From Psychrobacter immobilis (lineage in GTDB: Bacteria > Pseudomonadota > Gammaproteobacteria > Pseudomonadales > Moraxellaceae), in contig NZ_CAJGZN010000007.1 in the NCBI RefSeq assembly GCF_904846235.1, positions 62,001-126,000 on the forward strand: a DNA stretch of 64,000 nt, given 5' to 3'. Every line of letters begins with the position of its first letter. Position 1 is the stretch's first letter. The notes below the pieces were generated by a model. The model searched no databases and was not told where the DNA came from. It was given only the letters and a program-made list of their open reading frames with translations. This document shows positions 31,601 through 39,380 of this stretch, piece by piece. The position numbers and the translations under genes are program-made.

Positions 31601-32624
31601 CTCTGAAGAAGATAGCCTACTTATCCAAACGCCAACACTAATGGGTGATGACACTCTACGCTTTAGCCGTACTGAATTACAGCAAGCGTGGACGCAGGTC
31701 AGCTATCAAATCGCGCGTCGCCGCGATAATCCAGCGTGCGTACAGCAAGAGTATGACTTGATTAGCGACGCGAGCCATAAAGGTCTCATCGCTGCGCCAA
31801 ACTTTGATCTGAATCAAAAGGTTGAAGAGCCATACTTGGCAAGCCGCGAGAATAAGCCAAGAGTCGCTATCTTGCGTGAGCAAGGCGTCAATGGTCAGAC
31901 AGAGATGGCAGCAGGCTTTACCCAAGCTGGTTTTGAAGCAGTCGATGTACATATGAGCGATCTACTCAGTGGCCGTATTAATCTACGTGACTTCGACGGT
32001 CTGGTCGCTTGTGGTGGCTTTAGTTATGGTGATGTACTCGGCGCAGGCTCAGGCTGGGCGAACTCTATCTTGTTCCATGACGAGCTACGCATGCAGTTTG
32101 TCCGCTTCTTTGCCCGTCCTGATACCTTCTCACTAGGTGTCTGTAACGGCTGTCAGATGATGGCTCAGTTAAAAGACCTCATCCCAGGTGCAGAAAACTT
32201 CCCACGCTTCATCGCTAACAAATCAGCTCGTTTTGAAGCGCGTACGGTCAACGTAAAAGTTGAGCGTACCAAGTCGATCCTGTTCAAAGGCATGCAAGAC
32301 AGTATCTTGCCAATCGCTGTGGCGCATGGTGAAGGCTATGCCACACTAGACAACAACGAAATCGACGGTATGGCAAAACACGGTCAGCTTGCGATGCGTT
32401 ATGTCGACAGCCAAGGCCATCCAACTGAGACGTATCCGCTCAATCCAAACGGTTCGCTCGGCGGTGTCACGGGTCTGTGTAGCACTGATGGTCGCGTTAC
32501 TATCATGATGCCGCATCCTGAGCGTAACCTAAAAGCCTATAACCACAGCTGGAAACCAAAAGAGTGGGACGAAGACGGTGCGTGGATGCGTATGTTCCGT
32601 AACGCCCGTGCTTGGTTTAGATAG
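28614..32624 (+). CDS. purL: Phosphoribosylformylglycinamidine synthase
   Basis: Large single-chain PurL (1336 aa from this start) converting FGAR, glutamine and ATP to FGAM in purine synthesis. Order: N-terminal PurS-like domain (RPGTISPWSSKATDI-type segment at VVGPRFGTISPWASKATDI), two AIR synthase-like halves with the ATP site HNHPTAIAPYSGAATG, and a C-terminal glutaminase with nucleophile Cys1177 in GVCNGCQMM and HPERN. The start at 28614 (MMTIAGQPF) is chosen because upstream sequence is unlike PurL and GGAT lies ~10 bases before it. Confidence 0.96.
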   Translation: MMTIAGQPFLTDFQTQQLISQFQQKTELNVSQISTQQVYVLSRELSGDEHKKALDLLAVDQSATLDAPQDNQLQVIVGPRFGTISPWASKATDIFNNCEIEINRVERVVVYTLTLDEKIDGDAGEKLPVDAEQLLFDRMTQSLVYDLSDVSKLFDDQAPASLNHVDVIGQGQSALESANTEFGFALSSEDIDYLMNAYVNELKRNPTDVELMMFAQANSEHCRHKIFNAQWTVDGIVAPKSLFQMIKNTYQSNPQGILSAYKDNAAVMAGSDGMRFYPIPTDAMDANSIHLYDFHQEHIDILMKVETHNHPTAIAPYSGAATGAGGEIRDEGATGRGGKPKAGLTGFHVSHLHIPELSEKWEQSGQLSTQDYGTPDRMATSLEIMTEAPLGSANFSNEFGRPNLCGYFRSFQLDTSAAKDGSEMRGYHKPIMLAGGYGNIKRNLIEKNAIKKGDLLIVLGGPAMQIGLGGGAASSVDSGDLDEGLDFASVQRDNAEMERRCQEVLDRCWALAGDDVDVSNNSKDGNPIVSLHDVGAGGLSNAMPELVNDHEMGAHLNLRKIPSLEAGMSPMAIWSNEAQERYVLAIRPESKDQFDAICARERCPYAILGEATDIRQLIVDDELLNEQPVDMPMQVLLGGTPKMQRSFERTESTLPALELGEVNLAESITDVLRHPTVASKSFLISIGDRSITGMVVRDQYVGRYQVPVSDCAVTASGLVALDGQPMTGEAMSVGERTPVALISPKASARLAVGEAITNIAGARIAQLSDITMSANWMAACGDDVEDAALFDAVHAVGEELCPALGIAIPVGKDSLSMRANWTDDDNGENQDKSVVSPMSLVVTAFAPVVDVAKTLTPELINGDSAFYRIDLSKGKLRLGGSILAQTLSQLGNDCPDLAQPSDLIDFFNFIQAGNEQGVISAYHDIGDGGLLATIAEMQFTSRQGIKLSLSDDNLLGQLFSEELGAVIQVLPENVATLMELADQHNVSDMLSLVGQSSEEDSLLIQTPTLMGDDTLRFSRTELQQAWTQVSYQIARRRDNPACVQQEYDLISDASHKGLIAAPNFDLNQKVEEPYLASRENKPRVAILREQGVNGQTEMAAGFTQAGFEAVDVHMSDLLSGRINLRDFDGLVACGGFSYGDVLGAGSGWANSILFHDELRMQFVRFFARPDTFSLGVCNGCQMMAQLKDLIPGAENFPRFIANKSARFEARTVNVKVERTKSILFKGMQDSILPIAVAHGEGYATLDNNEIDGMAKHGQLAMRYVDSQGHPTETYPLNPNGSLGGVTGLCSTDGRVTIMMPHPERNLKAYNHSWKPKEWDEDGAWMRMFRNARAWFR

Positions 32625-32655
32625 GCTAAGTTGGTTTAGAATATTGTTGTAAGCA

Positions 32656-32688
32656 TAAAAAAAGGTGGGCGTAATGCTCACCTTTTTT
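32656..32688. terminator. purL terminator
   Basis: AAAAAAAGGTGGGC pairs with GCTCACCTTTTTT around GTAAT. It closely resembles the terminator at 33309-33340; see findings. Confidence 0.85.
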
Positions 32689-32829
32689 GTGTTTAATAGT
32701 TGAGTGTTTGGAGATAAGGGTTAGCGTTTATACCGTGTTTTCACAAGTATAGGTAATGACACCCATGCTAAAATTGTGGTGAACAAAGATTAAAATCAGG
32801 CAAAATCAGGCAAAATAAGGAAGAATAAA

Positions 32830-33228
32830 ATGTCAGGAATTACAGATATCAATGAGCTATTGAGTTCGATGCAGCCAACATTGGTTGATGAATTATTTGT
32901 GTTTTGTACCGTAAAAGGGCAACTAGCAGAATACGTAAACCTAGCGCCAATCGCGACGTTTATGGAGACAGAAGGGCTGACTCTGGTTTTGACAAAAGAC
33001 AAGGCTGATGAGGCAGGTTTACAGTATGAGGGCGTGTTTCGACAAATCACTCTGACGGTGCATTCAAGTTTAGAAGCGGTAGGTCTAACCGCAGCAATAG
33101 CAACCAAGCTGACCTCAAAGGGTATCAGTGCCAATGTGATCGCTGCCTATTATCATGACCATGTATTTGTGTCGGATGATAAGGCGGAGCAGGCGCTATC
33201 TGCGTTAAAAGAGCTGAGTAATATATAA
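32830..33228 (+). CDS. ACT-domain protein (COG3602 type)
   Basis: A 132-aa cytoplasmic protein made of two small ACT-like domains: an N-terminal segment FVFCTVKGQLAEYVNLAPIATFMETEGLTLVL and a C-terminal one with TLTVHSSLEAVGLTAAIATKLTSKGISANVIAAYYHDHVFV. The latter is the conserved signature of this family of predicted amino-acid-sensing proteins. No enzyme domain is attached. AAGGA lies before the ATG, and a triplicate AAAATCAGGC-type repeat sits at 32792-32818. Confidence 0.85.
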   Translation: MSGITDINELLSSMQPTLVDELFVFCTVKGQLAEYVNLAPIATFMETEGLTLVLTKDKADEAGLQYEGVFRQITLTVHSSLEAVGLTAAIATKLTSKGISANVIAAYYHDHVFVSDDKAEQALSALKELSNI

Positions 33229-33308
33229 GGTGTTTTAGCGTCTCAAATTGCTTCGTTATGATTAACTAAGTTAGTTTGGAATACTGTTCTATATCGCTGT
33301 TCTTTAAA

Positions 33309-33340
33309 ATAAAAAGGCGAGCGCAAAGCTCACCTTTTTT
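33309..33340. terminator. Terminator after the ACT-domain gene
   Basis: AAAAAGGCGAGC and GCTCACCTTTTTT form a hairpin with loop GCAAA (one mismatch). It may also serve the minus-strand small frame at 33376-33579. Confidence 0.8.
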
Positions 33341-33375
33341 ATGTTTGGAGCTCAATGTTTTTGAAGGTGTGAGAG

Positions 33376-33579
33376 CTAACCCTGCTTTTCGCTACTATCT
33401 TGGTCGTCCACTGTGACGGTGGCTAAGGCTATAGGCGTTCCAGAATTTGAGCGACCACCTCTAACAAAGTCTGTGCAACCCAGTGAACAACCAAGTATAT
33501 CCGCTGTAGTCAGGACTAAAATACGCTTCTGGTTAACCATTTTATGATAAATTAATCTGAACTTTAATTTTAGTGTCAT
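33376..33579 (-). CDS. Doubtful small ORF
   Basis: A 67-codon frame with an ATG but no ribosome-binding site, encoding a protein with no recognised motif; a 'ILGCSLGC' segment and a polar tail are visible. A minus-strand-competent terminator lies just downstream, which is the only support. It may be non-coding. Confidence 0.25.
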   Translation of the reverse strand: MTLKLKFRLIYHKMVNQKRILVLTTADILGCSLGCTDFVRGGRSNSGTPIALATVTVDDQDSSEKQG

Positions 33580-33968
33580 TGATGCGCTAGGCGCATTCTA
33601 AAAACTAGATAGTGGTGTTCGTTTGATAATAGAGATATTGGGACTGGTAATAGAACTAAGCTATCAAAGCCGTGCAGCATCTTAGCCATCATTAAAATCA
33701 ACGATAAAACCAAAGATGCAGGAAGCCAACGAGATGGTGCGAGCAGTGATACTATCTATAACCTTGTGAGCGGTGATTTTATCATTAGCCTATTGCAATA
33801 AATAGCCTAAATAGTCGGTAGATAGTCCTTCTTTTATAAAGTGATATAGTGCTGTTTAGTTGTAGTGTTGGTCTCATAGCGGCTTAGCTATGTCTCAAAA
33901 CATAAGACATTAACTTGCGCATCTTTATATTCTTGATTGGTAAGTATTGATAAGTACTGTCTATCCAG
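33580..33968. other. Intergenic region, no supported gene
   Basis: About 390 bp. A plus-strand open stretch ending at about 33801 (…NLVSGDFIISLLQ) has no start or ribosome-binding site and could be a gene remnant. No repeats or terminator seen. Confidence 0.35.
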
Positions 33969-34160
33969 TTATTCATCTTTGGGACGCTTCTGAGCCTCAG
34001 CGATCAACTCGTGAATCTTGGCACTTTCCTTTAGCACACAAGCATCATAGGCAGAAAGCGGCTCAGGTTCTTGCTCCTCTTTCTTTTTCTGCTCCTGTCT
34101 GGCTTTTTCTTCTAGATACTTTTGTAGGTCGTCTTGCTCATCTTTTTGAGAGTTATTCAT
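33969..34160 (-). CDS. Small charged hypothetical protein
   Basis: A 63-aa, highly hydrophilic, probably coiled-coil protein (KYLEEKARQEQKKKEEQEPEPLSAYDACVLKES). It is not a family I recognise. AGGAAA lies 8 bases before the ATG. It begins 29 bp after the amidase stop on the same strand, so it is probably the last gene of that transcript. Confidence 0.6.
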   Translation of the reverse strand: MNNSQKDEQDDLQKYLEEKARQEQKKKEEQEPEPLSAYDACVLKESAKIHELIAEAQKRPKDE

Positions 34161-34189
34161 ATATTATGTTTCCTGATAGTCTGTATTCT

Positions 34190-35065
34190 TTAATAAAAAT
34201 CATCCCGACCAGCATATTTCTTATTTAGCGCCTGCAATATCGCATAGGTCTCACTATCCATATTACCCGTTGGCTGCTGCGCTCTAAAGTGCAGCTGAAA
34301 CGCATAGACGACATCGCGACTGGCCTTGTCCCACGTATCGGTATCGTTGATTTGATAGCCATATTTGCGAAACGCTTGCTTGATCTCAGGTATCGTGGCC
34401 GACGCAAATCCATCTTGATTCATAAAGAATTGCTTATCAAATTCATCATACCAAGCGCCGATACCGTAATCGAAATACAGTCGCTCCCACGGGAATTTGG
34501 CACCAGGGTCTATCTTGCGCGAGGGTGCCATATCCGAGTGACCGATGATATTCTTTGGTGAGATGTCATAGCGCGCGGCGATATCCTGCACCAGTTGTGC
34601 GACTTTTTTAATCTGCAATTCATTAAATGCCACATAATGCTCATAAGGATGATAGTCAAGCGTGCCATTTTTCAGCGCGTCTCGATATTCAGGCTTGATG
34701 CCGCTGTTGACGATTTCAATGCCGATAGAGGTATCATTTAATATCGTCCGTCCTGCAAAGCCGCCATCACCTGCATGCCATGCGCGCTCGCTCTCTGGTA
34801 CTAGGTTATAGATTTTATTGTCGTCGTTGTCTAATACTAGATAGTGCGCGCTCACATTGCCCGTGGTCAATGTCTTTATCGAGCGCTCATTATCTGAGAC
34901 CGTATAGTGCAAGACGATGGTTTTAATGCGTTCGCTTTTGCCAGTGGCTTGATAGGTTTTATTATCTACGATGTAGCTCTTGGTGGTCGCGACTGGGGAG
35001 GTCGTGGTCACGCAGCCAATCATGGGCAGTGTTAGGCTAAATGCTAAGAAAATGTTTTTTACCAT
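34190..35065 (-). CDS. N-acetylmuramoyl-L-alanine amidase, AmiD-like lipoprotein
   Basis: Cleaves the bond between MurNAc and L-Ala in peptidoglycan. The 291-aa protein starts with a lipoprotein signal ending PMIGC, so it is probably anchored in the outer membrane. The amidase_2 domain shows zinc ligands: His in IVLHYTVS, and His and Asp in IGHSDMAPSRKIDPGAKFPW. The C-terminus is a peptidoglycan-binding domain (IKQAFRKYGYQI … VYAFQLHFR). The ATG at 35063-35065 is chosen over an upstream TTG because it gives the signal peptide. Confidence 0.88.
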   Translation of the reverse strand: MVKNIFLAFSLTLPMIGCVTTTSPVATTKSYIVDNKTYQATGKSERIKTIVLHYTVSDNERSIKTLTTGNVSAHYLVLDNDDNKIYNLVPESERAWHAGDGGFAGRTILNDTSIGIEIVNSGIKPEYRDALKNGTLDYHPYEHYVAFNELQIKKVAQLVQDIAARYDISPKNIIGHSDMAPSRKIDPGAKFPWERLYFDYGIGAWYDEFDKQFFMNQDGFASATIPEIKQAFRKYGYQINDTDTWDKASRDVVYAFQLHFRAQQPTGNMDSETYAILQALNKKYAGRDDFY

Positions 35066-35151
35066 GAAATGCTCTATATAGGAAGAGTTGCGGTTATAGC
35101 TTCGTTTGCGTTTGATGTTTATTGTGCCCAACTAGCAAATGCTATTTATGG

Positions 35152-36504
35152 TTAATTAACGTTAGGATTGACTGCGATTTTTTTATAGCCAATTGCCCCG
35201 AGCAGAATAAAGAATCCTAGCAAGACATAAGCATTGAATGACAGCGCCGCTGGTGAAAATGGTAGTAGCAATAGCGATATAAAGACCACACTGATTAATA
35301 CAGAGAGATAATTTAGCAAACCTGCCTGTTTCTTTTTTCGCTCATTGATGAGATTGGCGGTCGTGACATAAGCGAAGCCAACGGTTATGCCCAAAGATGC
35401 CATTGTTACAATGTCGAGTAGATAATTTCTACCCAGCCAAGGAGAGAGTAGGCACACCAAACATATTAATATAACGGTCTTTTGCTTACTAAATTGGTTG
35501 TGTTTATCTGTAAATACGCTAGGCAATAACGACGTGTCGCCCATAGATTCTAAGAGCTTAACCGATGACAATATAAAGCCGTTGATACCGCTCATTATCG
35601 AGCCAATCATAGCGATCGATAACAGCCAGATACCGATGCTACCAATCCGATTGTCTATGCCTTCACCTGTCGCCCAGTGGCTGTCTTTGATCGCTTGATA
35701 GTCAAAGCTCATGTTTAGCGCGGTAAAGTAGTTGATTAAAAAGTAAAACAACACACCAGCGATGAGTGAAATTAGGATAATGCTTTTGGTCTTGGTTTTT
35801 GAGTCGCTAATCGCCTTCGAAATCTGCGGTGTGGTCTCAAAACCAACATACGCCCACGGCATAACGGCTAAGATAGGTAACCATGCCAGACTGGTGATAG
35901 AGCTGCTAGACATGTCAGTTGGCAAAAATGCTTGGCTCGTTGGTGTCATCCAAAGCGAGGCAAAAAACAGCGCGGTGACTGATAGAATCATAAAGAGGGC
36001 GATATAGAGTTGGATTTTTGCGCCGACTCGTACGCCTTTTAGATTGATATAACTGAATAAAATAATAGCCGCGCTGCATAGAAACACTTCACTGGCGTAG
36101 ACTTCCCAACCAGCAATCGTATACAGATAGCCTAATTGTAAGCCGCTAGGTAACAGATAGCGCAGTAGCAAAGCGACGGCTGATATATTGAGCGCGATAA
36201 TAGAGATATAGCCTATCGTGACGCCCCAACCATAGATATAGGCATGCTTGCGATTGATGTATTTTTCAATCCAATAGATACCGCCTGACTCGTTTTCTGG
36301 CGTTTGAGTCAGCAAATTAATATAGGCACGCGCAACCATATAGATGGCTAAAGTACCGATAATAATAGCAACAGAAGAGCCTAATAGCTGTGACTGTGGC
36401 AAAAACAAATCGCCTGGCATGACATACGCACCCCAGCCGATAATCGCACCGACGCTAATTGCTATCGCTTGTAAGTAGCTGATACTTTCTGTCTTTTCAC
36501 TCAT
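35152..36504 (-). CDS. APC-superfamily amino-acid permease
   Basis: A 450-aa inner-membrane transporter with about twelve hydrophobic segments. The first helix has SVGAIIGWGAYVMPGDLF, the GxG-type unwound segment of APC transporters, and VMPWAYVGFETTPQISKAI is the conserved sixth-helix region. Substrate is unknown. The ATG at 36504 is preceded by AAGGAGCACTCC, a strong site. It ends 86 bp before the amidase gene and may be co-transcribed with it. Confidence 0.87.
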   Translation of the reverse strand: MSEKTESISYLQAIAISVGAIIGWGAYVMPGDLFLPQSQLLGSSVAIIIGTLAIYMVARAYINLLTQTPENESGGIYWIEKYINRKHAYIYGWGVTIGYISIIALNISAVALLLRYLLPSGLQLGYLYTIAGWEVYASEVFLCSAAIILFSYINLKGVRVGAKIQLYIALFMILSVTALFFASLWMTPTSQAFLPTDMSSSSITSLAWLPILAVMPWAYVGFETTPQISKAISDSKTKTKSIILISLIAGVLFYFLINYFTALNMSFDYQAIKDSHWATGEGIDNRIGSIGIWLLSIAMIGSIMSGINGFILSSVKLLESMGDTSLLPSVFTDKHNQFSKQKTVILICLVCLLSPWLGRNYLLDIVTMASLGITVGFAYVTTANLINERKKKQAGLLNYLSVLISVVFISLLLLPFSPAALSFNAYVLLGFFILLGAIGYKKIAVNPNVN

Positions 36505-36667
36505 GGAGTGCTCCTTCACGATCAAAGATGGAGAAAGAGAAGGGGAGAGTGTTTGTTATGGAGCTGACATAGAACATGAAAAACCTTGTGACGCCATTAC
36601 GCAGGGTATTGGCTATCTTTTATAAGTAGCAAAGTCATATTAAAGGTTTTTGTTGAGTGTTACCTTT

Positions 36668-37471
36668 TCAATCCTGTTGGATTTTTTTAGCCAACACTTT
36701 CTTCCAACTCTCTTCCAAACACTCAATCGCTAGCCATGGCTCAATCACATCAGCATCGTATTTCTCTTTAGAATTGGCCAGTTGCCATAAATTTTCAAGC
36801 GTCGCAAACGGATAAGGGCGCTCAATCAAATATACGGGTAAATCAGCTTCTATAATGCCATCACGGACGACTTGGAAATACCAGCCAGAGATACCTTGCT
36901 TGCTGACCCATGCCGCGATATTAGGTACTTTGGTAAATTGGCCAATTTGGTCGTTAATTTTGTAGCAGGGGCGGCGTGGTTGGACGATACGTAATTGAAT
37001 GCTATCACCATCATTACTAGTGTCTTGACCGTTTTCAAAATGCCCACCGTATTGAAAAACATCGCCAATACAAACCATAGATTCGGTCATTTCAGGCAAA
37101 CCATTGACGGCTTCAGTCGTAAGGTTTTCACCCAATGTACCGACGCGCACTTTCAGGCCAAACTCTGCATTGACTTTCTCATAAGTTGCAGGCGCTAGCT
37201 GATGCACGGCTTTGAGTGGGCCACCATGATGCTTACGGTCAGCCTGTTCATCAGTGGTTAAGCCCATAAAATTGACGGCGACAGGAGATTTGATAGGTGC
37301 TTTATCAATGGCGCTCATTTCTTCACGGGCGAATGGCATAGACTTGCCAGCGCGGACACAAGTGAGGGTAGCGATATGTAGGGGCAAGTCTTGGTTAAAG
37401 TCTGTTAGGGTTTGCTCAGACGATTTTGTTAAGGTTTGCTCAGGTGATGACGTGTTCGATTCTGCGCTCAT
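36668..37471 (-). CDS. MOSC-domain protein, YiiM-like
   Basis: A 267-aa molybdenum cofactor-binding protein. DRKHHGGPLKAVHQ and GTLGENLTT, then IGDVFQYGG and the Mo-cofactor cysteine in QPRRPCYKI, match the E. coli YiiM pattern, and the C-terminal 3-alpha region follows. YiiM reduces N-hydroxylated bases such as 6-hydroxyaminopurine; the activity here is inferred. An N-terminal Ser/Thr/Gln-rich extension of about 30 residues has a repeated EQTLT. AGGAAACC precedes the ATG. Confidence 0.87.
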   Translation of the reverse strand: MSAESNTSSPEQTLTKSSEQTLTDFNQDLPLHIATLTCVRAGKSMPFAREEMSAIDKAPIKSPVAVNFMGLTTDEQADRKHHGGPLKAVHQLAPATYEKVNAEFGLKVRVGTLGENLTTEAVNGLPEMTESMVCIGDVFQYGGHFENGQDTSNDGDSIQLRIVQPRRPCYKINDQIGQFTKVPNIAAWVSKQGISGWYFQVVRDGIIEADLPVYLIERPYPFATLENLWQLANSKEKYDADVIEPWLAIECLEESWKKVLAKKIQQD

Positions 37472-37603
37472 ATGGTTTCCTAATAGGTAGAATGGATAGG
37501 CTAAGGCGGTTTAACTTTAGTGGCTAATAAATAATATGAAATGAGCTTATCTGCACTCAATGATGTATCTGATTATACTGGTTCATCACCATAAAATTTA
37601 CAT

Positions 37604-37636
37604 AAAAAAAGACCAGAATAAGTATTCTGGTCTTTT
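37604..37636 (-). terminator. rsfS terminator
   Basis: AAAAAGACCAGAAT and ATTCTGGTCTTTTTT form a strong stem with loop on the minus strand, downstream of rsfS. Confidence 0.85.
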
Positions 37637-37682
37637 TGATGGAGCGTTTCTTAATCTTGAACGAATATCGTCACTGACAAGC

Positions 37683-38096
37683 TTATTTGTTTTTGTTACG
37701 ACGACCCGCAGTTTTCTTTTCGCGAGGGGTAGCAACTAGCTCAGCCAACTGCTCAGGTGATGACCATAGGCCTTCTAAGTCATAAAACTCACGTGCTTGC
37801 GGCGTCATCATGTGGACGACAACTGCGCCCAAATCAATCAACGTCCAGTCAGAGTCGATGCCACCTTCACGGCCAAGTGGCATAAAACCAGCTTGCTTAG
37901 CTTCAGCGCCGACGCTATCAGCCATCGCACGTACATGACGCTTTGAAGTACCATCAGCGATGATGATGCGCTCTGTTACGTCAGTCAACTCTTCTACATT
38001 CATTACAGTGATGTTCTTTGCTTTCATATCATCTAGAGCGCTTTGTACTAGGGTCAAGCATTCTGTTAGGCGTTCTGCAGTCATGGTGTTGGTCAT
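37683..38096 (-). CDS. rsfS: Ribosomal silencing factor RsfS
   Basis: Binds ribosomal protein uL14 and blocks subunit joining when nutrients are short. From the start at 38096 (MTNTMTAERL) it has 137 aa, with DVTERIIIADGTSKRHVRAMADSV and DWTLIDLGAVVVHMMTPQAREFYDLEGLW, the family core. A longer frame to 38171 has no homology-like content. It follows nadD by 131 bp on the same strand, the standard nadD-rsfS pair. Confidence 0.94.
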   Translation of the reverse strand: MTNTMTAERLTECLTLVQSALDDMKAKNITVMNVEELTDVTERIIIADGTSKRHVRAMADSVGAEAKQAGFMPLGREGGIDSDWTLIDLGAVVVHMMTPQAREFYDLEGLWSSPEQLAELVATPREKKTAGRRNKNK

Positions 38097-38227
38097 AAAT
38101 TTTAATCTCTTGAATCGTAAATATGTAAAATAAAGGGGTAAAACGTCAATTTGTCTTATCCGACTGATCATATGTCGTCAGTCACGCATAGAGACAGGAT
38201 AGGCAAAATGACATAGATAAGGCGATT

Positions 38228-39160
38228 TTAACGGAATTGAACAGCAGAATATAGCTGATGGGCGATAATATATTGATAAACAGCAGGATTTAGCCATTTA
38301 GCTAATGGATTAGATTCAGTATTGCTAATGATATCATTTATTGATGCTATAGATGCGATTTGCCGTTGAGCGACTGGCATTTTATTTGTTTGATCGTCTA
38401 GTTTCAGTAGCTGCTCGCGTATTTGTGTGCTTGATACCGCAGTAATAGGTCGCGAATCTATATAAATGCGTCCTTGAATGGCGTTTTTCAAGTCAGTGTT
38501 ATTTGAATTTAAGCTATTTGTCGAGTGTTGAATAGTTGGTGTTAGCAGCTCGATAGGTGAGTCTATTATATGGGGCTGCAATGACGATGGTAATTGCGTT
38601 TTTAAGAAAGCAATATCTTGTACGGTCGCTGTATTATTTTTAGAAGAGATAATACTGTCAGAAAATTTTTCGCTAACACCATCACTCACATCGGTACTGC
38701 TCTGACGATTAAACACCCATAGATTGACATGGTCAGTGAGACGCAAGCCATCTTTCCATTTATCCAAACTATGGGCGCTGTCCATACCCATGATAAATAT
38801 CAAGCTGTCATTAGGGTATTGCTGTCTCAATGTGCGTACGCTGTTGATCGTATAGACGGGCGGCGCTTGCCACAGTTCCAGCTCATTTATCTGTATCGGC
38901 GTATTCTCTGTCGCTAGTTTTAGCATGTTTAAGCGATGGCTAGGGTCTGTACTTTGCGTCTTAAATGGCGAGCGCGCATTGGGTAATAAAGACACATGCA
39001 GCGTGCGCTGTAGCTGCGTTGCAATTGGTAGTAGGTGCTGATAGACAGACATCGCTACTTCTAAATGACCATTATGTACTGGATCGAACGAGCCACCAAG
39101 ATAGGCACGAATGGCAGGTTCAGGTGTTTTTTCTTGAGGGCTGTTGCTCGTATTTGGCAT
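38228..39160 (-). CDS. nadD: Nicotinate-nucleotide adenylyltransferase
   Basis: Transfers AMP to nicotinate mononucleotide in NAD synthesis. YLGGSFDPVHNGHLEVAM (residues 20-37) has the nucleotidyltransferase HxGH motif, and VSSTQIREQL is the C-terminal ISSTxIR motif. At 310 aa it is nearly 100 longer than typical NadD. The extra length lies in a Ser/Asn-rich segment between the two motifs (SSTDVSDGVSEKFSDSIISS onward) and another after the last motif. Its ribosome-binding site is weak. Confidence 0.92.
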   Translation of the reverse strand: MPNTSNSPQEKTPEPAIRAYLGGSFDPVHNGHLEVAMSVYQHLLPIATQLQRTLHVSLLPNARSPFKTQSTDPSHRLNMLKLATENTPIQINELELWQAPPVYTINSVRTLRQQYPNDSLIFIMGMDSAHSLDKWKDGLRLTDHVNLWVFNRQSSTDVSDGVSEKFSDSIISSKNNTATVQDIAFLKTQLPSSLQPHIIDSPIELLTPTIQHSTNSLNSNNTDLKNAIQGRIYIDSRPITAVSSTQIREQLLKLDDQTNKMPVAQRQIASIASINDIISNTESNPLAKWLNPAVYQYIIAHQLYSAVQFR

Positions 39161-39313
39161 AAATAAATGTATAAAAGTAGATAAGGCGCACGTGGTCCTT
39201 GATGCCCCTTGCTCTTTTACTGGCTGACCTTTTTAGATTAAATAATTTGATGATAGCGCTATTGTAGAGGGCAGACGAGCATCTGTCACCATTGTCTGTC
39301 ACCAGAGCACCAA

Positions 39314-39346
39314 TAAAAAACCGACCATCATAATGATAGTCGGCTT
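39314..39346 (-). terminator. pta terminator
   Basis: Minus-strand stem CCGACTATCAT/ATGATGGTCGG followed by TTTTTT, between pta and nadD. Confidence 0.85.
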
Positions 39347-39380
39347 TGTATAGGACTTTAATTAGCGAGCCTTACAGCGA

